Assembly: GCF_000971175.1 (NCBI RefSeq)
Contig: NZ_BBLY01000001.1
Coordinates: forward strand, 421,709-485,708
Direction: 5' to 3'
DNA length: 64,000 nt
From: Demequina pelophila
GTDB taxonomy: Bacteria; Actinomycetota; Actinomycetes; Actinomycetales; Demequinaceae
The notes below the pieces were generated by a model, which saw nothing but the letters and a program-made list of their open reading frames with translations, did no database searches and had not been told where the DNA came from. The position numbers were made by a program, and so were the translations under genes. Below are positions 57,162-64,000 of the stretch, in pieces. Within the stretch, counting starts at the first letter, position 1, and each line of letters begins with the position of its first letter.

Positions 57162-59111
57162 ATGACGTTGACCGACCACGGTGCCTCCCCGCTCGCCGAG
57201 GAGCGCCTCACGACCCTGGGCAGCCGCCTGCGCACCGCGCTGGACGGCCGCTTCGCCGCGGAGCGAGCCGTCGCCCGCGCCACCTTCCCGTCCGAGAACC
57301 TCCACCGCGACCCCGAGATGGGCATGCATGAGGCCCGCGAGTGGACGCTCGAGCGCCTGGTGGAGGTGGCCGGGGCCGGCTTCGGGTCCTCGGGAGTGCC
57401 CGAGCGCGCCGGGGCCCCCGCCGACCCGCTGGCCGCGGTGGTGACCTTCGAGATGCTCGCGCACGGCGACCTGTCGACCACGATCAAGTCGGGCGTGCAG
57501 TTCGGGCTCTTCGGCGGCGCGATCACCAACCTGGGCAACGACTGGCATCACGACACGTTCCTCCCCGGGGTGTGCGACATGTCCCTGCTGGGCGCGTTCG
57601 CGATGACGGAGATGGGCCACGGCTCCGACGTCATGAACGTCGAGACGACCATCACCTACGTCCCCGAGACCGACGAGTACGAGGTCGACTCGCCCACGCC
57701 GGGCTCGAAGAAGGCGTACCTGGGCAATGCGGCCAAGCACGGGACCATGGCGGCGGTGTTCGGCCAGCTCATCGTCGACGGCGAGCGTCACGGCGTCCAC
57801 ACCATCCTGGTCCCCATCCGCGACGGCGAGGGCAACGACCTGCCCGGCGTCACCACCGGGGATCACGGTCACAAGGGCGGCCTGCTGGGCATCGACAACG
57901 GCACCATCGTGTTCGACCACGTGCGCGTGCCCCGCACCTGGCTGCTCGACCGCTTCGGCGGCGTGGGCGAGGACGGCACGTACCGCTCGCCCATCAAGAA
58001 CCAGAACGCGCGCTTCTTCACCATGCTGGGCACGCTGGTGCGCGGCCGCGTGTGCGTGGGTGGTGCGGGCGCCATCGCCGCACGCCGGGCGCTCTCGATC
58101 GCGACCCGGTACGCGCTGCAGCGGCGCCAGTTCCCGGCCGCGGGCCGGCCCGACGGCGTGCTGCTGCTCGACTACTCGGTGCACCAGAAGCGGCTGCTGC
58201 CGCGCATCGCGCGCTCCTACGCCCTGGGCTTCGCGCAGGACGAGCTGGTCGCGGACCTGGTGCGCATCCAGGGTGGCGGCGAGTACACCGACCGCGAGCA
58301 GCGCGACCTCGAGACCCTCGCGGCCGGGCTCAAGTCGATGCAGACGTGGTTCGCCAACGACACGCTGCAGGCGGCGCGCGAGGCGTGCGGCGGTGCCGGC
58401 TACATGTCCGAGAACCGGATCACGGAGATGCGTCGCGACGTCGACATCTTCGCGACCTTCGAGGGCGACAACACGGTGCTCATGCAGCTGGTGGCGAAGG
58501 CCCTGCTCACCGACCTCAAGCAGTCGTGGAGCGCGCTGGACCGCGGCGGCCTGGTGCAGGCGAGCGCCCGTGTGGCGGGGGAGACCGTCATGGAGCGCAC
58601 GGCCGCCGGGCCGCTGCTCGACCGGCTCGCCAACGCGGTGCGGGGCCGCGCCGAGGAGACCACCCTGGTCGACCGCGGCTGGCACGCGCTCATGTTCGAG
58701 GAGCGCGCCCACCACTCGCTCGAGTCGCTCGGCCGTCGCATGCGGGCCGCGGGCAAGGGCCGGGGCGACCAGTTCGAGGCGTTCAACCGCCTGGGCGGGC
58801 ACGTCCAGTTCGTGGCGCGGGCGCACATGGAGCGGGTCATCCTCTCCGCGTTCATCGCCGCGATCGACGCCTGCGAGGACAAGGAGACGCGCGGCGTGCT
58901 CGAGCGCCTGTGCAGCCTCTACGCCCTCCAGTCGATCCACGAGGACCGCGCCTGGTACCTCGAGCACAACCGCATCTCCGCCGGCCGCTCGAAGGCGATC
59001 GGCGCGCAGATCGACTCGCTGTGCCGCGAGCTCCGTCCCCACGCGCTGCCGCTGGTCGAGGGGCTCGGCGTTCCTGAGTCCTGGCTGGGCACGGTGATGC
59101 TGGAGGACTGA
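57162..59111 (+). CDS. Acyl-CoA dehydrogenase/oxidase, ACOX-like
   Basis: A 649-residue FAD enzyme for the first step of beta-oxidation. It is longer than ordinary acyl-CoA dehydrogenases and follows the acyl-CoA oxidase pattern: FAMTEMGHGSDVMNVETTITY (FAD loop), KAYLGNAAKHG, RGRVCVGGAGAIAARRALSIATRYALQRRQF, ACGGAGYMSENRI and ATFEGDNTVLMQ with catalytic Glu434. Whether O2 or ETF is the acceptor cannot be told. RBS AAGGAG is 7 bp before the ATG. It is co-directional with and 44 bp after the TetR gene. Confidence 0.87.
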   Translation: MTLTDHGASPLAEERLTTLGSRLRTALDGRFAAERAVARATFPSENLHRDPEMGMHEAREWTLERLVEVAGAGFGSSGVPERAGAPADPLAAVVTFEMLAHGDLSTTIKSGVQFGLFGGAITNLGNDWHHDTFLPGVCDMSLLGAFAMTEMGHGSDVMNVETTITYVPETDEYEVDSPTPGSKKAYLGNAAKHGTMAAVFGQLIVDGERHGVHTILVPIRDGEGNDLPGVTTGDHGHKGGLLGIDNGTIVFDHVRVPRTWLLDRFGGVGEDGTYRSPIKNQNARFFTMLGTLVRGRVCVGGAGAIAARRALSIATRYALQRRQFPAAGRPDGVLLLDYSVHQKRLLPRIARSYALGFAQDELVADLVRIQGGGEYTDREQRDLETLAAGLKSMQTWFANDTLQAAREACGGAGYMSENRITEMRRDVDIFATFEGDNTVLMQLVAKALLTDLKQSWSALDRGGLVQASARVAGETVMERTAAGPLLDRLANAVRGRAEETTLVDRGWHALMFEERAHHSLESLGRRMRAAGKGRGDQFEAFNRLGGHVQFVARAHMERVILSAFIAAIDACEDKETRGVLERLCSLYALQSIHEDRAWYLEHNRISAGRSKAIGAQIDSLCRELRPHALPLVEGLGVPESWLGTVMLED

Positions 59112-59227
59112 TTCCCGACTGCACCGCGCATCGGCCCCGGGTCAAGCCCGGTCCGCGACGCTCCCGCCCGGGTCCCACCCCGGTCCGGGACAGTGTGGAC
59201 CGCTGATCCGGGTCCGATGCGCGCCAC

Positions 59228-59276
59228 GGGACAGTGAGGACCGTGCGCTCGTCGCGCGAGCGGTCCGGAGTGTCCC
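59228..59276. terminator. Composite hairpin between convergent genes
   Basis: GGGACA (59228-59233) pairs with TGTCCC (59271-59276), GGACCG (59238-59243) with CGGTCC (59261-59266), and CTCG with CGAG inside, separated by small internal loops. It lies in the 281-bp gap between the acyl-CoA enzyme (+) and glutathione peroxidase (-). The same gap holds two similar 17-bp direct repeats (59311-59327, 59334-59350). I see no gene in it. Confidence 0.5.
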
Positions 59277-59392
59277 GCAACGCGCAGCGGGTCGCGAAGA
59301 GCGGTTCTCAGCGTCCCGAACGACCAGGGGGCTACATCCCGAACGAACAGTGGATGGCGCGCGCGCCGCTGGACGATCGACGCCAGAAGTGG

Positions 59393-59872
59393 CTACGCGA
59401 GCGCGGCCCGGATGTCCTCGGCGATCGCGGAGGGCGCCGTCGTCGGCGCGTAGCGCTTGAGGACGCGGCCGTCGCGACCCACCAGGAATTTGGTGAAGTT
59501 CCACTTGATCGCGCTCGAGCCGAGCCCCTTCTTGGAGGTGCGCAGCCACCGGAACAGGGGGTGCGCGTCGGGCCCGTTGACGTCGACCCGCGCGAACATG
59601 GGGAACTCCACGCCGTAGTTGGCGGAGCAGAACTCGCCGATCTGCTCCTCGTCGCGGCGCTCCTGGTTCGCGAACTGCGCGCAAGGGAAGCCCAGCACCA
59701 CCAGGCCCTGCGCGGCGAACTCGTCGTGGAGCTCCTGGAGTCCCTTGAACTGCGGGGTGAGGCCGCAGGCGGTGGCGGTGTTGACCACGAGCACCACGGA
59801 TCCCAGGTGCTCGGAAAGGTCGCGCTCGGTGCCGTCGAGCGCGGTCGCGGTGAAGTCTGCCAGCGTCGTCAT
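59393..59872 (-). CDS. Glutathione peroxidase-like thiol peroxidase
   Basis: A 159-residue enzyme of the GPx family using cysteine: peroxidatic Cys36 in NTATACGLT, then FPCAQFANQE and KWNFTKFLV, which complete the Gln/Trp/Asn site. The Asn of the usual FPCNQF is replaced by Ala here. In actinobacteria such enzymes are reduced by thioredoxin rather than glutathione. ATG 59872 has a weak RBS. It is divergent from the DUF2254 gene. Confidence 0.92.
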   Translation of the reverse strand: MTTLADFTATALDGTERDLSEHLGSVVLVVNTATACGLTPQFKGLQELHDEFAAQGLVVLGFPCAQFANQERRDEEQIGEFCSANYGVEFPMFARVDVNGPDAHPLFRWLRTSKKGLGSSAIKWNFTKFLVGRDGRVLKRYAPTTAPSAIAEDIRAALA

Positions 59873-59934
59873 GCGCCCAGTGTCCCACCCGCACGGGCCG
59901 CGGCAGGGCATGATCGGGGCATGGGGACGGACCG

Positions 59935-61227
59935 ATGAGCGCGTGGCGGATGGCGGCGGCCCGCATCGTCGAGCGGATCTGGTTCCGCGCGGGACTGTTC
60001 ACGGTGGCGGCGATGGCGATCGCGCTGGCCGTCGGGATCGCGGAACCGGTGCTGCCGCAGATCGACGTCGACCTGGGCCAGGAGGCCGTCGCCACCATCC
60101 TGCAGATCCTCGCGACGTCGATGCTGGCCGTCACCACCTTCTCCCTGACCGCCATGATCCAGGCGTACATCTCCGCGGCGCAGGTGGCCACGCCCCGCGC
60201 GACGCAGCTGCTGGTCGCCGACCGCACCTCGCAGAACGCGCTGTCGACCTTCCTGGGCGCGTTCGTGTTCGCGATCGTCGGGCTCGGGGCCCTGTCGACC
60301 GAGTACTACGGCCACGCGGGCCGGACCATCCTGTACGGCTGCGCGCTGGTGGTCATCGCGATCGTGGTCATCACGCTGCTGCGCTGGATCCAGCACCTCA
60401 CCACGTTCGGCCGGATGGCGGACGTGATCGACCGCGTCGAGCGCGCCGCGACGGACGCGGCCCGGGAGGCCGCCCGCCACCCGCACCTGGGCGGCGAGGC
60501 GCCGGTGGATCCGCCCGCGCACTGCACGCCCGTGACCTGCACCCGCTCCGGGTTCGTGACGGCGGTCCACGTGGAGGATCTGGCCCGGCTCGCGGGGGAG
60601 CACGACGTCCTCATCCACGTGATCACGCTGCCAGGCGGCCCCGCCGACGCCGCCGCGCCCCTCGCCCTCATCGAGGGCCGCGCCTCCACCGAGGTGGAGG
60701 ACGCCGTGCGCGACGCCTTCCTGGTGGAGGCCCACCGCACGTACGAGCAGGACCCGCGGCTCGGATTCGTCGCGCTGGCGGAGATCGCCTCCCGCGCGCT
60801 CTCGCCCGCGGTCAACGACCCGGGCACCGCGATCGACACGCTCGGGTCGCTCCAGCGGGCCATGACGGTGCTGCTCACGACGGAACCCGACCCCGAGGTC
60901 CGCCACCGGGGCGTGCACGTGCCCCGCGTCGACGTCGCCGACGTGGTCGAGGACGCCTTCCGCCCCGTCGCGCGCGACGGGGCCGCGATGGTCGAGGTGG
61001 GGTTGAGGATCCAGCGGGTGATCGCCGGTCTCCTGGCCGTGGCCGATGCACCATCTGCCTCCGCGCTGCGCCGCGCCTCGCGCGCCGCTGTCGAGCGGGC
61101 GGCCGACGCCCTGTCCGAGGCCGACGCCGCTCTGGTGGCCCGGGCCGCCGAGGAGGCGCGTGCCCACGGGCCGGCCGAGGCGCGCCGCGGGGACCGCGGC
61201 GAGGCGGACGCAGGGGGCGACGCATGA
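59935..61227 (+). CDS. DUF2254 membrane protein
   Basis: A 430-residue protein with four TM helices in the first 150 residues (LFTVAAMAIALAVGIAEPVLP; LQILATSMLAVTTFSLTAMI; LSTFLGAFVFAIVGLGAL; ILYGCALVVIAIVVITLL) and a soluble C-terminal domain. TRSGFVTAVHVEDLARLAGEHDV and EIASRALSPAVNDPGTAIDTL are DUF2254 signatures. Function unknown. The stop overlaps the Nudix gene's ATG (ATGA). Confidence 0.87.
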   Translation: MSAWRMAAARIVERIWFRAGLFTVAAMAIALAVGIAEPVLPQIDVDLGQEAVATILQILATSMLAVTTFSLTAMIQAYISAAQVATPRATQLLVADRTSQNALSTFLGAFVFAIVGLGALSTEYYGHAGRTILYGCALVVIAIVVITLLRWIQHLTTFGRMADVIDRVERAATDAAREAARHPHLGGEAPVDPPAHCTPVTCTRSGFVTAVHVEDLARLAGEHDVLIHVITLPGGPADAAAPLALIEGRASTEVEDAVRDAFLVEAHRTYEQDPRLGFVALAEIASRALSPAVNDPGTAIDTLGSLQRAMTVLLTTEPDPEVRHRGVHVPRVDVADVVEDAFRPVARDGAAMVEVGLRIQRVIAGLLAVADAPSASALRRASRAAVERAADALSEADAALVARAAEEARAHGPAEARRGDRGEADAGGDA

Positions 61228-62123
61228 ACGGACTTCCGCCCGACTGGCGCGGCGGCCGGCCCCGCAACGAGGCCGACGCGTGGGTCGAGGGCCCCGGCGG
61301 GGAGCGCTACTGGGGACGCTACGGCGCCGCGGGCCTGCTCGCCCATCACGACGGCGACGACGGGGGGCGGATCCTCCTCCAGCACCGGGCCACGTGGAGC
61401 CATCACGGCGGCACCTGGGGCGTGCCGGGCGGCGCGCGCCACCGGGACGAGTCGGCCACGCAGGCGGCCCTGCGCGAGTCCGACGAGGAGGCCGGAGTGC
61501 CCGCGACGGCCGTGCACCCCTTCGCCTCCGTCGTGGTCGACCGCGAGGTGTGGAGTTACACCACGGTGCTGGCCCGGGTCTCGCGGCCCTTCGAACCCGT
61601 GCTCGCCGACGCCGAGAGCGAGGAGCTCGCCTGGGTGCCCGTCGACCGCGTCGACGACCTCCCTCTCCACCCCGGATTCGGCGCGGCCTGGCCCCGGCTG
61701 CGCCCCATGCTCGCGCGCCGTCCCCGCCTCGTGGTCGACGCCGCGAACGTCGTGGGCGCCGTGCCCGACGGGTGGTGGCGGGACCGGTCCGGTGCGGCCG
61801 CCCGCCTGGCCGCCCGTCTAGGTGCCCTGGTGACGGCGGGCGTGCCCGCATCGGCGCTGGGGCTCGAAGGCGACCTGTGGCACCCGGAGGTGACGCTCGT
61901 GCTCGAGGGCCGCGCGCGCGGGGCGGCGGTCGCGCCGCCGGTGACCGTCCTCGAGGCGCCCGGAGCCGGGGACGATGCGCTCGCCGCCGAGGCCTCGCGC
62001 CGAGCCGACGAGGGGGAGACCGTGGTGCTGGTCACCTCGGACCGCGGCTTGCGCGAACGCGTGCCTCACGTGAGGGCCGAGGGCGCGCGGTGGCTGCTCG
62101 ACCTGCTGGAGCGAGTGAACTGA
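61224..62123 (+). CDS. Nudix hydrolase fused to a NYN/PIN-like domain
   Basis: A 299-residue two-domain protein. Residues about 30-165 carry a complete Nudix box, GGARHRDESATQAALRESD then EEAGV (G-x5-E-x7-RE-x2-EE-x-G form), which hydrolyses nucleoside diphosphate derivatives with Mg2+. Residues about 170-299 look like a NYN/PIN-type nuclease domain: RLVVDAANVVGAVPDGWW (first Asp), VTLVLEG, GAGDDALAAEAS and VVLVTSDRGLRERV (acidic residues). I infer a role in clearing modified nucleotides or RNA. It overlaps the DUF2254 gene by 4 bp. Confidence 0.82.
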   Translation: MNGLPPDWRGGRPRNEADAWVEGPGGERYWGRYGAAGLLAHHDGDDGGRILLQHRATWSHHGGTWGVPGGARHRDESATQAALRESDEEAGVPATAVHPFASVVVDREVWSYTTVLARVSRPFEPVLADAESEELAWVPVDRVDDLPLHPGFGAAWPRLRPMLARRPRLVVDAANVVGAVPDGWWRDRSGAAARLAARLGALVTAGVPASALGLEGDLWHPEVTLVLEGRARGAAVAPPVTVLEAPGAGDDALAAEASRRADEGETVVLVTSDRGLRERVPHVRAEGARWLLDLLERVN

Positions 62124-62163
62124 CTACCGACCGGCGAGCGTGGCGGCCGCCCACCCGTCACTC

Positions 62164-63546
62164 CTACTCCTGCGCCAGCTCCACGCGGCCGGCCGCGATC
62201 GCGTCCTCGTGGGCGGCATGGTCGCGCTCGTTGAGGTCCGCGTAGCGCTCGGCGTAGTCGGCGAACACCGCGTCGGCGTTGTCGTCGTCGCCCAGGTAGC
62301 CGAAGATCGCGGCGCCGTCGCCGGTGCGGGCGTGGGCCAGCGCCAGGGTGGCGCCGCAGGCCCCCGCGTACCGCTTCAGTCGCTTCGGGCCCATCTGGTC
62401 GACGTCGACGGAGCCCTTGCCGTCCCACATCTGACGGAAGTAGAAGTCCGTGGTGCCGTCGCCGTCCTCGGCGTAGGACCAGCCCAGCAGGATGTCTCCC
62501 GTGGACTGCATGAGGCGCTGTCCCCGCACCACGCGTTCACCGGCGCGCGGGTACCGGCTCGGCCCGGCGTACGGTTCGAGAACGGACCGGGTGGCCTCCT
62601 TGAACTGCAGGAAGAGCGGGGCACCCTGGTCGGACTCGAGCAGCAGGATCAGGCACCGTGTTCCCACGCTGCCGACGCCGACCACCTTGTGGGCGATGTC
62701 GACGTAGCGGTACTGGTCGAGCACCGCCGCCCGGTGCGGAGGCAGGGAGCGGCGATAGCGCTCGAAGAAGGTCCGTGCCCGGTCCGCACCCTCGTCGTCG
62801 ATCGAGTGCCCCAGCGGGACGATGAGCGGGGGCCGGGCGACGATGCGCCTCCTGCCGTCCACGACCTCGGTCAGCTTCCCGAGCGCGCGCACGCTGTCCT
62901 TGCGCGTCGCCTTGTCGATGGCTCGGCGCGAGCGCTTGCGCAGCTCCTCCTGCTCGGCGGCGAGCTTCGCCACGTCGACGCGGTAGTAGTGGACGTCGAG
63001 GGGACTCATGGACAGGGTCGCCGCGAGGACCTCACGGTAGCCGCGGGTCACCGCGCGGGTCGCGGCGCGGTTCTGCTTCGCCGACAGCTCGTTGTTGCGG
63101 CCGGCGATGGTGACGCTCGCGGCCAGGCGCTTCAGGTCCCACTCGAACGGACCCGGAGCGGTCTCGTCGAAGTCGTTGACGTCGAAGACCAGCCGCCGGT
63201 CGGCCCCGTTGAAGATGCCGAAGTTCGACAGGTGGGCGTCGCCGCACAGCTGGACGCCGATGTCGGTGCGTGGTCCTCGGGAGAGGTCGGACGCCATGAC
63301 GGCCGCCGCCCCGCGGTAGAAGGTGAAGGGCGTGGCACGCATGCGGGCGTGCCGGATGGGCACCAGCCGAGGGATGCGGGAGACATCCTGTGCCGCCAGC
63401 AGGTCCACGGCCTCGGGACGGCCGGCCTCGTCCGGGAGCTCCGCGTGCGACTCCAGGGGGACCGCGTCGCGGTGCGCTCGGCCCACATCCACGCGCGTGC
63501 GCACGGCGGGCGTCACATCCGGCGCCGGAGACCGGTTCTTCGCCAT
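62164..63546 (-). CDS. DUF2252 family protein
   Basis: A 460-residue soluble protein with the DUF2252 pattern: MRATPFTFYRGAAAVMASDL, CGDAHLSNFGIF, VFDVNDFDETAPGPFEWDLKRLA, VGVGSVGTRCLILLLES and QRLMQSTGDILLGWS. The GDxHLxNFG and DxNDFDE motifs recall protein-kinase/APH-like folds, so a kinase activity is plausible, but no substrate is known. The ATG at 63546 has no obvious strong RBS. Confidence 0.88.
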   Translation of the reverse strand: MAKNRSPAPDVTPAVRTRVDVGRAHRDAVPLESHAELPDEAGRPEAVDLLAAQDVSRIPRLVPIRHARMRATPFTFYRGAAAVMASDLSRGPRTDIGVQLCGDAHLSNFGIFNGADRRLVFDVNDFDETAPGPFEWDLKRLAASVTIAGRNNELSAKQNRAATRAVTRGYREVLAATLSMSPLDVHYYRVDVAKLAAEQEELRKRSRRAIDKATRKDSVRALGKLTEVVDGRRRIVARPPLIVPLGHSIDDEGADRARTFFERYRRSLPPHRAAVLDQYRYVDIAHKVVGVGSVGTRCLILLLESDQGAPLFLQFKEATRSVLEPYAGPSRYPRAGERVVRGQRLMQSTGDILLGWSYAEDGDGTTDFYFRQMWDGKGSVDVDQMGPKRLKRYAGACGATLALAHARTGDGAAIFGYLGDDDNADAVFADYAERYADLNERDHAAHEDAIAAGRVELAQE

Positions 63547-63639
63547 GCGATTCAGGCTAGCGCGCGGCCCTGACGGCGGCTCGGCGAGAGCGTGAGGCGC
63601 GGGACCGCCCGGATCCGCCCCTGCGAGGGGAGCGCCGCC

Positions 63640-64000
63640 CTAGATGTGCGCGCGCAGGAACGCCTTGACGTCGTCCATCTCCTCCTGCGCGACGGAGTGC
63701 GCGAGGCCCGGGTAAAGGCGGGCCGTGACCGTCGTGTGGCCGTCGACGAACTCCTGGGTGCGCGCGATCGCGTCGGGCCAGATCACGGGATCCGCGTCGC
63801 CGCGCCCCCAGAAGACGGCCGGCCGCGAGGTCGCGAGCTCGGCGTCGGCCGGCTGCGGGTCCCGGCCGACGAAGCCGGCGAGGACCACCGGCGCGAGCAC
63901 CCGTGCCGGCCGGGTGCGCAGCAGCTGCAGGGCCATGAGGCCGCCCTGCGAGAACCCCACCGGGATGACCGGCGCCTCGTCCGGCACGTGGGCGTCGATC
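63640..64000 (-). CDS. Alpha/beta hydrolase, carboxylesterase/phospholipase-like (5' end missing)
   Basis: The C-terminal 119 codons of a serine hydrolase; the frame continues past the right edge. The nucleophile elbow is PVGFSQGGLMALQL, the Asp is in WGRGDADPVI, and the His is in YPGLAHSVAQEEM, giving the full triad of the phospholipase/carboxylesterase (YpfH-like) family. The missing part should contain the oxyanion hole. It follows the DUF2252 gene's upstream side with a 93-bp gap. Confidence 0.85.
   Translation of the reverse strand, partial: IDAHVPDEAPVIPVGFSQGGLMALQLLRTRPARVLAPVVLAGFVGRDPQPADAELATSRPAVFWGRGDADPVIWPDAIARTQEFVDGHTTVTARLYPGLAHSVAQEEMDDVKAFLRAHI

Noticed and set aside
57162-59111. 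Assignment of the acyl-CoA enzyme as FadE5 by synteny with mycobacteria
   Set aside because: The sequence follows the ACOX-like pattern instead of FadE5, so only the neighbouring genes support that locus comparison.
59869-61851. 660-codon frame antisense to the DUF2254 and Nudix genes
   Set aside because: Compositional shadow; no family features.

Overview
The window is about 70% GC, densely coded, with typical actinobacterial genes: RamB next to aceA/aceB, DUF222-HNH, TreS plus maltokinase, a high-molecular-weight FabG, NlpC/P60, NrdR boxes. I infer a free-living, facultatively anaerobic actinobacterium, probably in the Micrococcales (Cellulomonadaceae/Demequinaceae-like). The genus is a guess. 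I saw no rRNA, tRNA, CRISPR array, IS element or prophage. Two genes run off the window: a response-regulator/thioredoxin-reductase fusion at the left end and an alpha/beta hydrolase at the right end.

Layout. 1-3.1 kb: PAS sensor kinase and its response regulator fused to a TrxR-like flavoprotein. 3.3-4.8 kb: repeat-bearing surface protein with a sortase-like tail. 5.0-6.7 kb: ABC exporter pair. 6.8-9.8 kb: treS-mak (trehalose to maltose-1-phosphate). 9.95-12.4 kb: membrane alpha/beta hydrolase and secreted phospholipase A2. 12.4-21.4 kb: a candidate extracellular polysaccharide locus. 21.5-26.4 kb: SDR/DUF2867 protein, DUF4386, DUF6544-like, HSDL2-like SDR and enoyl-CoA hydratase. 26.6-38.2 kb: small proteins, NlpC/P60 hydrolase, MetE-like protein, EamA exporter, DEAD-box helicase, membrane protein, DUF222-HNH, RamB. 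38.4-41.3 kb: glyoxylate shunt. 41.3-45.0 kb: Pr6Pr-like protein, class 1 dihydroorotate dehydrogenase, VanY-type carboxypeptidase. 45.3-48.2 kb: anaerobic ribonucleotide reductase nrdDG. 48.4-50.6 kb: aminotransferase and glutaminase. 50.6-59.1 kb: a fatty-acid degradation block (fadD, thioesterase, MaoC-like, FabG4-like, thiolase, divergent TetR, ACOX-type acyl-CoA dehydrogenase). 59.4-64 kb: glutathione peroxidase, DUF2254, Nudix-NYN fusion, DUF2252, hydrolase.

The most unusual part is 12.9-21.3 kb. A DPM1-like glycosyltransferase fused to GtrA, a cellulose-synthase-like GT2, a GT-C membrane glycosyltransferase fused to a GH8-like hydrolase domain, a second GtrA and a FAD oxidoreductase lie in one operon with overlapping or closely spaced genes. 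Facing it is a membrane-anchored GH5 whose strands read beta7-beta8 first and beta1-beta6 after, i.e. a circular permutation. Together they look like an uncharacterised machine that makes, flips, polymerises and trims a surface glycan.

A second unexplained signal is the 9-mer GGACGATGC. I count 22 copies (16 on +, 6 on -) in genes and gaps, including a perfect 34-bp palindrome at 20037-20070 and a long hairpin at 50566-50604. Regulatory sites readable by eye include paired NrdR boxes and a DosR-like palindrome before nrdD, a palindrome between the thiolase and TetR genes, a CRP-like site before the surface-protein gene, and several sigma70-type promoters, two of which imply leaderless transcripts.
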